This document shows positions 1-7,346 of a stretch of DNA of 9,447 nt, piece by piece. Below the pieces are notes generated by a model that saw only the letters and a list, made by a program, of their open reading frames with translations, was not told the DNA's origin and ran no database searches. The position numbers and the translations under genes were made by a program. The stretch is taken from assembly GCA_902766515.1 (NCBI GenBank), contig CACXEB010000141.1, positions 1 through 9,447 of the forward strand, given 5' to 3'. The stretch is from an uncultured Eubacteriales bacterium (lineage in GTDB: Bacteria > Bacillota_A > Clostridia > Christensenellales > Aristaeellaceae). Position 1 is the first letter of the stretch. The number at the start of each line of letters is the position of its first letter.

Positions 1-393
1 ATAATAGTACAGCAGGATGACCTCCCGCTGCTTGCGCGGCAGCTTCATGATGGCCAGCGTCAGGTCGATATCCTCCGCGCCGGGCTCCGCCGCCGCGACG
101 GGCAGCATGTCCGGCGTGACCCGCCAGTCCGTGTGCCGGCGCCACGCGCTGCGCTCGATATCGCGGCATACATTCAGCGCGATGCGCCAGAGCCAGGTCT
201 TTTCCGAGCTGTTTTCCCGGAACTGACCGAAACTGTTGTATGCTTTCAGAAAGGTCTCCTGGACAGCGTCCTCCGCCAGCGCCCGGTCCCTCAGCCGGAG
301 ATAGCACAGGCGCAGCAGCGGTGTCTGGTATTGCCGGATCATCCCTTCGATGGCCTGATCCCGTCCGCTGTCCGGATCCCCGACAGCCGCCAT
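1..393 (-). CDS. ECF-family RNA polymerase sigma factor (3' end cut by window edge)
   Basis: Visible are 131 codons read leftward from an ATG at 393, with no stop before the edge. The product directs RNA polymerase to a stress or envelope regulon. Residues about 18-85 match sigma-70 region 2: an acidic [13 protein letters not shown] helix (40-52), then [18 protein letters not shown] (65-82), the core-binding and -10-recognition segment. A short linker follows, and region 4 starts at [20 protein letters not shown] (111-130), where the window ends. No region 1.1 or 3 is present, which is the ECF layout. The start is fixed by a near-perfect ribosome site (AAGGAGGTG, 401-409) seven bases upstream. 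The gene follows the hydrogenase terminator, so it is a separate unit. Any anti-sigma partner would lie off the window to the left. The family call is firm; the subgroup and regulon are unknown. Confidence 0.93.
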   Translation of the reverse strand, partial: MAAVGDPDSGRDQAIEGMIRQYQTPLLRLCYLRLRDRALAEDAVQETFLKAYNSFGQFRENSSEKTWLWRIALNVCRDIERSAWRRHTDWRVTPDMLPVAAAEPGAEDIDLTLAIMKLPRKQREVILLYYY

Positions 394-410
394 GGATGAT
401 CACCTCCTTG

Positions 411-431
411 CGGAGCGCGTACGCCGCTCCG
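411..431 (-). promoter_or_regulatory. Hairpin in the leader of the sigma factor gene
   Basis: A perfect 7-bp inverted repeat (CGGAGCG / CGCTCCG, 411-417 and 425-431) encloses a 7-nt loop that contains the palindrome CGTACG. It ends one base before the strong ribosome site of the sigma gene (401-409). As RNA it could affect ribosome access or leader stability; as DNA it could be an operator. I found no convincing -35/-10 pair or ECF autoregulatory promoter in the short gap 410-480. A role is inference only. Confidence 0.35.
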
Positions 432-479
432 TTTCATATGATTAGACGACGGAGGGACCGGTTTTTATCGCATCATCGC

Positions 480-513
480 AAAAAATCACCCGGCAGCGGG
501 CTTTGCTGCCGGG
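480..513 (-). terminator. Rho-independent terminator after the hydrogenase gene
   Basis: On the minus strand a perfect 9-bp stem (CCCGGCAGC / GCTGCCGGG, arms 505-513 and 489-497) with a 7-nt loop is followed by TGA and then six T residues (485-480). It starts 24 nt after the hydrogenase stop codon, and the next gene starts about 90 nt further on. This is the expected end of the five-gene operon. Confidence 0.92.
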
Positions 514-537
514 AAATGTGCTCTGGAAAAATCTCTT

Positions 538-2070
538 TCAGCCTTCGGGCTGCTCCTTTGCTTTGCTGTCCAGCCGGTCCAGCGGGCCCTGGCCGGGGGT
601 CAGGTGGCCGTCGCGGTACATGGAAAAGCTGTCCATGGGGTACTGACGCAGGTTTTCGAGGATGCCGAGCTGGTCGGCCCTGGCCAGCAGGCCGGTGCGG
701 GCCTTGATCACCTGGTCCTCCGCCTGGTGCTTGGAAGGGCCGCCCACGCAGCCGCCGGGGCAGATCATGCCTTCGATGAAGTCCACGTCCAGTTTTCCCG
801 CCTTCAGGAGCATGATCGCCTTCTTGCATTCGTCGCCGCCGGCGCAGGCTTTCAGCCGGATATCGGACGTATCCTCGCCCAGCTCGCGCATGACCTCCAG
901 CACCGCGTTGGCCACGCCGCCGGTGCCGGCGAAGCGCTTGCCGTACAGGGACGCCTCCTGGTATTCCTCCTCCACCGGCTCGATGGCGACCTCGCGGGAA
1001 TCCAGCAGCGCCACCATCTCGCCGTAGGTCAGCGCGTAATCGGCCGAATCCTGGATGAACTCGCTCAGGGTCTCGCCCTTCTTGGCGATGCACGGGCCGA
1101 TGAAAACGGTCACGCAGTCCGGATCCAGGGATTTGAGGTACCGGGACACCGCGACCATGGGGGATACGGTAGCGGACTTGTTTTCTTCGTACTGCCTGGG
1201 GAAGTGGTGCCGCAGCATGGAGATGAAGGCCGGGCAGCAGGAGGTGGTCGTCTTGCGGCCCTCTTTTTTGGCCTCGATCCATTCGAGGGCCTCGTAGGCA
1301 GCGGTCATATCGCCGCCAAGGCCGACCTCGACCATGTCCGCGAAGCCGATCTTTTTGAGGGCGGCGCGGATGGCGGCCATGCCGTTTTCCTGGCCGAACT
1401 GGCCCTCTGTGGCCGGGGCGCACATGGCGATCACGCGCTTGCCGGCCTGGATGGCGCGGATGATGTCCACGGCAAAAATCCGGGACCCGATGGCGCCGAA
1501 GGGGCAGTTATGGATGCAGTGCCCGCAGTGGATGCACTTGCTCTCGTCGATCTGGCAGATGCCGGCCTCGTTATAGGAAATCGCGCCGACCGGGCAGGCG
1601 TTTTTGCAGGGCCGCGCCTGGTGGATGATAGCGCCGTAGGGGCAGGCCTTCGCGCAGAGACCGCAGGATCTGCATTTGTTGGGGTCAATGCGCATCCGGG
1701 TCTCGCCGGGCGTGATCGCGCCGAAATGGCAGGAGTTGAGGCAGGCCTTGCCCAGGCAGAAGCGGCAGATGTCCGTAACGAAGTAGTCCTGGATCGGGCA
1801 GTCGTCGCAGGCGGCCGGAATGACGGCCACGACGTTTTTGGTCGGGTGGTTGACGTCCGGATACTGGCCCATCGCGAGGCGGATACGGCCGCGGACGATC
1901 TCGCGCTCCTTGTAGACGCAGCAGCGGTACTGCGGCTTGGGGCCGGGGCTGATCTGGTAGACGATCTTTTCCGTCTCATCGGTGGTCAGGCGGTTTTCCC
2001 AGGCCAGGCGGCAGACCTCGCGCAGGACAAAATGCTTCAGTTCGACGATACCCTTGTCATTGGTCATCAT
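538..2070 (-). CDS. Monomeric [FeFe] hydrogenase, group B-like
   Basis: A 510-residue cytoplasmic enzyme that interconverts protons and H2, most likely with ferredoxin. All three H-cluster signatures are present: TSCCPAF (276-282), GPCIAKK (325-331) and EGMICPGGCVGG (433-444). C279, C327, C437 and C441 serve as predicted cluster ligands and C278 as the proton-relay cysteine. The N-terminal half carries 17 cysteines between 88 and 189. These include two classic CxxCxxCxxxCP ferredoxin motifs (133-143, 179-189) and further motifs at 88-114 and 155-159, enough for up to four [4Fe-4S] clusters. Phe after TSCCPA, Gly in place of the usual Met before PC, and the long cysteine-rich front fit group B enzymes better than classical group A. 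No PAS or phosphatase domain of the sensory group is visible. The ATG at 2070 has AAGGAGG nine bases upstream and overlaps the acyltransferase by 14 nt. No HydE, HydF or HydG maturase gene is in the window. Confidence 0.95.
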   Translation of the reverse strand: MMTNDKGIVELKHFVLREVCRLAWENRLTTDETEKIVYQISPGPKPQYRCCVYKEREIVRGRIRLAMGQYPDVNHPTKNVVAVIPAACDDCPIQDYFVTDICRFCLGKACLNSCHFGAITPGETRMRIDPNKCRSCGLCAKACPYGAIIHQARPCKNACPVGAISYNEAGICQIDESKCIHCGHCIHNCPFGAIGSRIFAVDIIRAIQAGKRVIAMCAPATEGQFGQENGMAAIRAALKKIGFADMVEVGLGGDMTAAYEALEWIEAKKEGRKTTTSCCPAFISMLRHHFPRQYEENKSATVSPMVAVSRYLKSLDPDCVTVFIGPCIAKKGETLSEFIQDSADYALTYGEMVALLDSREVAIEPVEEEYQEASLYGKRFAGTGGVANAVLEVMRELGEDTSDIRLKACAGGDECKKAIMLLKAGKLDVDFIEGMICPGGCVGGPSKHQAEDQVIKARTGLLARADQLGILENLRQYPMDSFSMYRDGHLTPGQGPLDRLDSKAKEQPEG

Positions 2071-3289
2071 GGTGGGCAGCCTCCTTATCGGCGGGGTGGT
2101 TGGTTCGGCGGTGGGTCAGCAGCCAGGTCAGCGGGCGTTCGTACCCGTAGGTCAGGATCACGGCGATCAGCAGCGGCAGCGCGAAGCAGCAGATCGTATA
2201 GGGCCACTGCCAGGCGCGCTCGTTGTCGATCCAGGGCGTCGGGGATTCCGAGGGGATCAGCTGCCATTCCTTCAGGTGAACAGCGAGGGTCTGGTGCCAG
2301 ATATAAAACTCGTAGGACAGGACTGAAAGGAAGAGCATCAGCCGGTTGCCCAGCAGGAACCGGGTGATCGGGAGGGAAAAGCAGGCGCCCACGCAGAAGC
2401 TGGTCAGCGCGCACCCGATCGCAAAGCGGCGGTTCAGCTGGCCCAGGCGGATGTTCACAATAGAGCTCTCGGCGGCCTGGCCCTTCATCAGGGAGAGGTA
2501 CAGCCACGCGCCGATCACCATGAGACCGGTAAAGAACAGCTTTTCGAGGGAGGTCTCCCCCCGCAGGCGCTTGCGCAGGGCGGTGATCATGCCGGCGGAC
2601 AGGAAGCCGAGCAGGTAAATGTCCAGGAAGGCCGGCAGCTGGTTGATCAGCAGCGACGTATCCTCAAACCGACTGACATAGGCGCGGTACCCAAAGGCGA
2701 TCGCCAGCATCACCGCGCCGGTCAGCAGGGGCTGGCGCTTATAGGCCCGGCACACCCACGGAAACAGCAGGTACGCCTGCATCTCGACCGACAGCGTCCA
2801 CAGCACGCCGTTGAGCGGCGAACCGGTGTAGGAGAAGGGAAACCAGGTGTGGGTAAAGGTAAAATGCGCCAGCAGGTCGCGCGCGGCCTCCCAGACGGTG
2901 GCGTAGCCGTGCCGCGGCAGCGCGTCCATGAAAAACGAGACCACCACCGCCAGCGCGTAGGCGGGCAGGATGCGCAGCAGCCGGCGCTTATAATAGGCAA
3001 TGGGATCCGGCGTCCGGTCGCTGCCCGCGTAAGGCAGGAACATCAGCAGGCCGCTCAGGAAAATCAGCCCGTCCACGGCGGCATAGCCGCTGCGCGGGAT
3101 GTAATCGATGTTGACATAGGTCCCGCCGATAAAACCGATGGGCATCAGCCAGCTCTGCTGCCAGATATGATACCAGCCCACGATAAAGCTGAGAAGCACC
3201 CGGACGCCGTCAAGGACATCCAGGTGTTTCTCATCGATATCTTGCTGATAGGGCTGTATGAAGCGTTTCAGCTGCAGCAGGCGGATCAT
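2057..3289 (-). CDS. Acyltransferase-3 family integral membrane protein
   Basis: A 410-residue protein with about ten hydrophobic segments, of the acyltransferase-3 (OatA/NodX-like) family. Such enzymes move acetyl or other acyl groups from the cytoplasmic side onto extracellular sugars, peptidoglycan, polysaccharide or small molecules. Family landmarks appear in order: LDGVRVLLSFIVGWYH (26-41) with the conserved His41; AAVDGLIFLSGLLMF (70-84); YYKRRLLRILPAY (99-111); GVLWTLSVEMQAYLLFPW (161-178) with Glu169; and SYEFYIWHQ (325-333) near the end. No SGNH domain is fused, and the C-terminus is a short His/Asp-rich tail. The start ATG overlaps the stop of the upstream repeat-protein gene as ATGA, with only a weak ribosome site, so translation is probably coupled. 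The substrate cannot be told from sequence. Its neighbours suggest an envelope target, but that is inference. Confidence 0.92.
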   Translation of the reverse strand: MIRLLQLKRFIQPYQQDIDEKHLDVLDGVRVLLSFIVGWYHIWQQSWLMPIGFIGGTYVNIDYIPRSGYAAVDGLIFLSGLLMFLPYAGSDRTPDPIAYYKRRLLRILPAYALAVVVSFFMDALPRHGYATVWEAARDLLAHFTFTHTWFPFSYTGSPLNGVLWTLSVEMQAYLLFPWVCRAYKRQPLLTGAVMLAIAFGYRAYVSRFEDTSLLINQLPAFLDIYLLGFLSAGMITALRKRLRGETSLEKLFFTGLMVIGAWLYLSLMKGQAAESSIVNIRLGQLNRRFAIGCALTSFCVGACFSLPITRFLLGNRLMLFLSVLSYEFYIWHQTLAVHLKEWQLIPSESPTPWIDNERAWQWPYTICCFALPLLIAVILTYGYERPLTWLLTHRRTNHPADKEAAHHDDQ

Positions 3290-6123
3290 TCGTCTTCGTC
3301 CGTATCCTTCTGGCGGGTCAGGGAGTAGTTCTTGTTATGGTTGGCGCCGCGGGAGGTCACCTTCAGGCTCAGGCGGTTGGCGTTGACCGAAACGATGCGG
3401 TACGTCACGTCCAGGCTGTCGGGGCTCCGGCCGGTGCGCAGGGTGTACTGCTTGGCAAAGTAAAACAGGTCCTGTCCGTTGACGATGCAGGATCCGTCCG
3501 GGTTGAAGATGAAGACCTCGCCCTTGCTGTTCTCCCACGCGCCGAACAGCTTGTAGGTGTTGCGAGTCAGTTTCTTCGTGCTGACATCCTTGTAGCCTTC
3601 CAGCCGGATGTAGTAGGCGTATGCCTCAAACACCTTGTCGTCATTGTACAGCTGCTCGGCGTACTCATAGGCGGCAGCCTGCCAGATGTCCCGCAGGTCC
3701 GCGTATTTCGCGCTGGCGGTATTCAGGTCGAGGCCTTCAAGCGTCTCCACCACGACCTGCCAGTTCTTGTCCGCGTATGCCTGCTTGGCGGTGTTGTACG
3801 CGTCCTGGTAGTAATCGTCGTAGCTGGCTTCCGCCTGGGCGGCGGCGTCCTGGTAATCGCCGAGGGAGTTGAAGATGTCGGCCGCTTCGCTCAGGTTGCC
3901 GGCCCGGCGCTGCTCCGTGGCGATCCGGTAGGCGAGCTCCTGGTAAATGTCCTCCGCGTCCTTGTAATCGCGGATCTCGCGCAGCAGGGAAAAGGCCAGC
4001 ATCTCATCGCCGTCGTTCAGGGCGGCCATCGCTTCCTGGTAGGTGCATTCGCGGAGGGTCTCCGCGGTGTAGACGTAGTCCGGAATCTGGTTCAGCAGCG
4101 CGTGCGCGTCCGCCCAGCGCTCCTCCGCCATGGCGGCCTGCGCCTGGGCGTAGATCGCCTGCTGGCGAAAGGCGACGCTGTCCTCATAGTCGCCCAGCTG
4201 CAGGAAGATTTCCGCTGCCTGCACCGGCTTGTTCTGGTCCAGCAGCTGCTGCGCGTACTGGTACCGCGCTTCGCGGAGCAGCTTCTCGCTGTCCTCGTAA
4301 TCGGGAATATCGCTGAGCAGCAGGACGGCCAGCTCGTAATCCTTCTGCTCGAGGGCCTCGAGCGCCATCTGGTAGCTGATCTCGGCCAGCTGCTGGTCCA
4401 CGTCCTTGTAACCCGCGATGGTCAGCAGCTGGGCCCGGGCCTCCGTCAGGTTGCCCGCGGCCATCAGCGCGAGGGCGGGCTGGTAGATGCACTCCTTGCG
4501 CGCGTCCTCCACGCCCTCGATATTGCCGGCCTTGTCCAGCAGGGCGGTCGCCTCCTGGTACTCGCCGGCGGCGATCTTTTCCAGCGCCGCCTGCAGGTAG
4601 CACTGGTGCATCAGGGCTTCGGAGTCCTCGAAGGTCAGGATCTTTTCAAACCGCTCCGCCGCTTCCAGGTACTGTCCGGCTTCCATCGCCTCGACGGCGG
4701 GCTGGTACAGGCACCGGGTCGCGAGCCGGTAGGCGTCCATGTAGTCGTCCGCCAGCAGGAAGTAATCCGCGGCTTCCTCATACCGGCCTTCGTCAAACAG
4801 CTTGTTGCCGATGGCGTAGTAGGCTTCCTTCAGGCGGATATAGCTGTTGCGGTAGTTGCCCAGCTGCCGGAGCGCCTCGATGGCGTCCTCCGGCCGGTTG
4901 TCCGCCAGGGCTTCCACCGCCGGCAGGTACAGGCACTCGTTGGCCTGGGTCACCGCGTCCTCATAGTTACCCAGGTACAGGAAGTCCTCCCGGGCCAGGG
5001 CATACTCACCGGCATCCATGTTCCGCTTGGCGCGGGCATACACGCACTGGAGCTGCCGCTCGTCGCTGTCCTTGTAGCCGGCGATCTCGCCGAACAGGGC
5101 AAGCGCCGTGTCATACTCGCCCGCGTTCTGCCGCTTGACCGCCTGCTTGTACCGGGCTTCGCGCGCCATGGTGGCGCTGTTCTTGTAGTCGCCCAGCTCG
5201 TCAAACCGGTCCTGCGCGGCGCGCAGGGAGGTATAGGTATCGCCCGCCAGCGCGGTCAGCGCTTCACGGTAATCGCACTCCAGCACCATCTCCTGCGCGT
5301 TGGAGTAATCGCCCAGGGCCATAAAGGCCTGCCGCGCGGACGCGTAGTTCAGGTTGTTGAGCTCCCGCTCCGCCGCGTTGTACTTATACCACGGCAGCAC
5401 ATAGTAGTAGCCCGCGTAGGCGGCGCCCGCGAGCAGGATCAGGGTCAGCACCACGGCCAGCACGCGCTTTTTGCGGCGGCGCTTCTTCTCGTTTTCCGCC
5501 TTCTGCTGGCTGGCGATCTCCTGCTCTTTCGCGTGCTCCTCCCGCTGCCGGTCGTCCTCCGCCGCCTCGCGCTCGGACAGGATCTTTTCAATGACCGATT
5601 CGTTGTACGCGGTGAAGATGGCGTGCTTGGAGCGCAGGCAGCGCGAGCAGATCTCCATGCCGGCGGGATTCGGGCGGCCGCACACGCAAACCCAGACGGT
5701 CCCCTGGTCGGACGGGCAGACGGAGGCGTCCGCGCCGGCCAGCTCCCGGAGGATGCCCAGGCGCCGGGCGTCCGGAGGCGCGGGAAGCGCATACTCTGTC
5801 ATGTGGGTCGTCCCGCGGCGCCAGATCGTACCGTCATCAAACCAGACTTTCTCGATCAGCAGCTCCATGCCGTTGGCATCGATGCCTTCCTCCACGCGAA
5901 CGGACATTTCAAACGCGCAGCGGGTGGGTGCTTCCAGTCCCTGCACGCGCTCCACGTGCCGGGCGGTCTGCTCGCCGTCCTGATCGTAGCACAGGTAGCA
6001 GGCCTGGATGCTGACGACCGTCTTTTCAGACAGGTTATACAGTTGAACCGTGCAGTACGGTGATTCGGCCGTTGGCATTCTGAAATGCCAGAGTTCCACC
6101 GGACATGTCAGGTCAATTCTCAT
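3286..6123 (-). CDS. Membrane-anchored zinc-ribbon/TPR-like repeat protein
   Basis: A 945-residue protein of unknown function with five visible parts. Residues 1-110 look like a beta-rich domain. A zinc ribbon follows at 144-165 (WVCVCGRPN then CSRC: CxC, ten residues, CxxC). A charged, probably coiled region spans 175-220 and ends in KKRRRKKR. One membrane helix covers about 221-242; the basic flank predicts the N-terminus inside and the C-terminus outside. Residues 250-845 form a helical repeat solenoid with TPR-like unit YxxAxxLxxxGxYxxAxxxFxxLGDYxDS. Residues 855-937 form a beta-type, lipocalin-like end domain (FGAWENSKGEVFIFNPDGS). Similar zinc-ribbon/TPR proteins are common in Clostridia, usually annotated as hypothetical. 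It likely acts as a scaffold or binding protein at the membrane. The ATG at 6123 has AAAGAAGGG seven bases upstream. The stop overlaps the acyltransferase start, suggesting that the two products are made in step. Confidence 0.92.
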   Translation of the reverse strand: MRIDLTCPVELWHFRMPTAESPYCTVQLYNLSEKTVVSIQACYLCYDQDGEQTARHVERVQGLEAPTRCAFEMSVRVEEGIDANGMELLIEKVWFDDGTIWRRGTTHMTEYALPAPPDARRLGILRELAGADASVCPSDQGTVWVCVCGRPNPAGMEICSRCLRSKHAIFTAYNESVIEKILSEREAAEDDRQREEHAKEQEIASQQKAENEKKRRRKKRVLAVVLTLILLAGAAYAGYYYVLPWYKYNAAERELNNLNYASARQAFMALGDYSNAQEMVLECDYREALTALAGDTYTSLRAAQDRFDELGDYKNSATMAREARYKQAVKRQNAGEYDTALALFGEIAGYKDSDERQLQCVYARAKRNMDAGEYALAREDFLYLGNYEDAVTQANECLYLPAVEALADNRPEDAIEALRQLGNYRNSYIRLKEAYYAIGNKLFDEGRYEEAADYFLLADDYMDAYRLATRCLYQPAVEAMEAGQYLEAAERFEKILTFEDSEALMHQCYLQAALEKIAAGEYQEATALLDKAGNIEGVEDARKECIYQPALALMAAGNLTEARAQLLTIAGYKDVDQQLAEISYQMALEALEQKDYELAVLLLSDIPDYEDSEKLLREARYQYAQQLLDQNKPVQAAEIFLQLGDYEDSVAFRQQAIYAQAQAAMAEERWADAHALLNQIPDYVYTAETLRECTYQEAMAALNDGDEMLAFSLLREIRDYKDAEDIYQELAYRIATEQRRAGNLSEAADIFNSLGDYQDAAAQAEASYDDYYQDAYNTAKQAYADKNWQVVVETLEGLDLNTASAKYADLRDIWQAAAYEYAEQLYNDDKVFEAYAYYIRLEGYKDVSTKKLTRNTYKLFGAWENSKGEVFIFNPDGSCIVNGQDLFYFAKQYTLRTGRSPDSLDVTYRIVSVNANRLSLKVTSRGANHNKNYSLTRQKDTDEDE
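3589..5376 (-). repeat. Tandem 37-residue (111-nt) helical repeat array inside the zinc-ribbon/TPR gene
   Basis: The aromatic residue of the LGDYxDS turn recurs at residues 313, 350, 387, 424, 461, 498 (Phe), 535 (Ile), 572, 609, 646, 683, 720 and 757: twelve successive steps of exactly 37 residues. One 40-residue step precedes them (273) and a looser stretch follows up to 844. Canonical TPRs are 34 residues long; the extra three fall in the turn between units. The nucleotide copies have diverged and are no longer near-identical, so this is an old array rather than a recently expanding one. Confidence 0.9.
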
Positions 6124-6160
6124 GTCGTATCCCTTCTTTGTGCGCCAGTAAGGACTGACG

Positions 6161-7330
6161 TCAGATCATTTGCAGCGTGATGCTCCTGAGTGCGCCCTCG
6201 TTGACGTAGAGGATCATTTCGACCTTCTGCCCGTCAACGGTGGTCACATAGTGCAGTTCTGCCTGGCCGGGGTACAGGGAATCCATCACGGCGTAGTCAT
6301 CGGCCGCCTCGGATCCATAGAGCCAGGTATGCATGCCGTCGGCCTCCGCCGCCCCGTAATGGAACCGGCCGAGGATCACGTCCAGCGTATCGCCGATGGT
6401 CAGGCCGCGGGGCCCGATCAGAAGGTCTTCGTCGATCATGATGTTGTCCACGCTGATGGCGGAACCGTCCTGATCACAGACAAAGGTGGCGGCCATCGCG
6501 TGCCATTCCATCACGCGGATCTGCCGGCCGTCGTCGTCGGGGGACCACGTCTCCGCGTACTCGTCGCCCAGCAGCGCGATCAGGTCGTCGGGGGTGACGC
6601 TCAGGAAGTCGACGCTGGAAAACAGCAGGTCGTCCCGGTTGAAGGGCTCGGCCTCCATGCTCTCCCCGTTGGACAGGAAGGCGGAAAACTCGGTCGTCGC
6701 CTGCAGGTCGAGGATCGCGGCCATCTCAGCCTGCGCGTCCGCCAGGGTCAGCAGCTCGTCGTCAAAGGATACCTCAATCGTATCCACATAACCGGCCGTC
6801 AGCGTGTACGTGACCTTGCTGAGGCTGACGCCGTTGGTCGTCATCTGGTACAGGGTGTACAGGATGGACTCAGCCCGCTGGCCGTTGCGCTTCATGACGC
6901 CGGCCGAGGCCTGCCCCGGGAGGCTGCCGGTCTGGTACAGCACCGCTTCCTCCCGCGTGCCGGCCAGGCTTTCGTTGTCGTTCGGCCAGGCGGCCAGCAC
7001 CTTTTCCACCGGATCGCCCGGGCGCAGGCCGCGGATGTCCGCGGCGGTGTTTTCGGCTTCGGGCACCTCTTCAAAGAAGACCGAGAGAATGCGCGTCGCG
7101 CTCGAAATCCGGGCTGTGTCCGCCAGCAGGGTGTATTCGTTGAAGGTCAGGCGGTACAGGCCATCCTCCGTCGGTTCAGAAGCGTAGCGGTTGTCCTCGA
7201 GGCTGTCCTTCAGCACCTGCTCACGCCAGGCGGTCAGTTCCGTGCGGGTGAGCGCCTCCGGCTCCGCCTGGGCGGCGGCCAGGCTGACCAGCGCCGCAAG
7301 GACGAGGGACAGCAGGATCAAACGTTTCAT
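6161..7330 (-). CDS. Secreted protein of unknown function
   Basis: A 389-residue protein I do not recognise by name. Residues 1-22 form a clear Sec signal peptide: MKR, a Leu/Ala/Val core, then AAAQA before EPEAL, with likely cleavage after Ala22. There is no lipobox cysteine, so the product is probably released or wall-associated. The mature part is acidic and looks alternately helical and beta-stranded. Two stretches resemble each other, IRGLRPGDPVEKVLAAWP (99-116) and PRGLTIGDTLDVILGRF (307-323), with a weaker third at VTPDDLIALLGDEY (245-258). The 'RGL.xGD...VL' pattern is like the turn-helix element of BamE/SmpA-type small domains, so two or three such modules are plausible but not proven. 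The ATG at 7330 has AAGGAG (7341-7346) abutting the stop codon of the phosphorylase gene, so it is almost certainly co-transcribed and probably reinitiated from it. Confidence 0.85.
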   Translation of the reverse strand: MKRLILLSLVLAALVSLAAAQAEPEALTRTELTAWREQVLKDSLEDNRYASEPTEDGLYRLTFNEYTLLADTARISSATRILSVFFEEVPEAENTAADIRGLRPGDPVEKVLAAWPNDNESLAGTREEAVLYQTGSLPGQASAGVMKRNGQRAESILYTLYQMTTNGVSLSKVTYTLTAGYVDTIEVSFDDELLTLADAQAEMAAILDLQATTEFSAFLSNGESMEAEPFNRDDLLFSSVDFLSVTPDDLIALLGDEYAETWSPDDDGRQIRVMEWHAMAATFVCDQDGSAISVDNIMIDEDLLIGPRGLTIGDTLDVILGRFHYGAAEADGMHTWLYGSEAADDYAVMDSLYPGQAELHYVTTVDGQKVEMILYVNEGALRSITLQMI

Positions 7331-7346
7331 GGTAACTCAGCTCCTT

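Noticed and set aside
430..470. A possible ECF autoregulatory promoter (AAACC ... CGTC) upstream of the sigma gene
   Set aside because: The spacing between the two elements is about 11-12 nt, too short for the usual 15-17, so I do not call it.
473..1423. A second minus-strand frame (316 codons) inside the hydrogenase gene
   Set aside because: It is an out-of-frame Arg/Pro/Gly-rich product that runs through the terminator hairpin. The hydrogenase frame is intact, so no frameshift is implied.
538..2070. Reading the hydrogenase as a sensory group C enzyme
   Set aside because: No PAS domain or other signalling extension is present. The protein ends shortly after the H-cluster domain, and the motif set fits group B better.
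604..2367. A plus-strand open frame of 587 codons antisense to the hydrogenase and the acyltransferase end
   Set aside because: The minus frame encodes an unmistakable hydrogenase. The antisense product is low-complexity Ala/Gly/Val/Asp-rich with no motif, an artefact of GC-rich codon use lacking stop codons on the opposite strand.
3337..6063. A plus-strand open frame of 908 codons antisense to the repeat-protein gene
   Set aside because: It mirrors the repeat gene's codon bias and gives a Val/Leu/Gln/Arg-rich product with no domain. The minus strand has clear repeats, a zinc ribbon and a good ribosome site.
6155..6164. Ten-base palindrome CTGACGTCAG at the stop codon of the secreted-protein gene
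   Set aside because: It is too short to form a terminator, has no T-run, and partly consists of the stop codon; likely chance.
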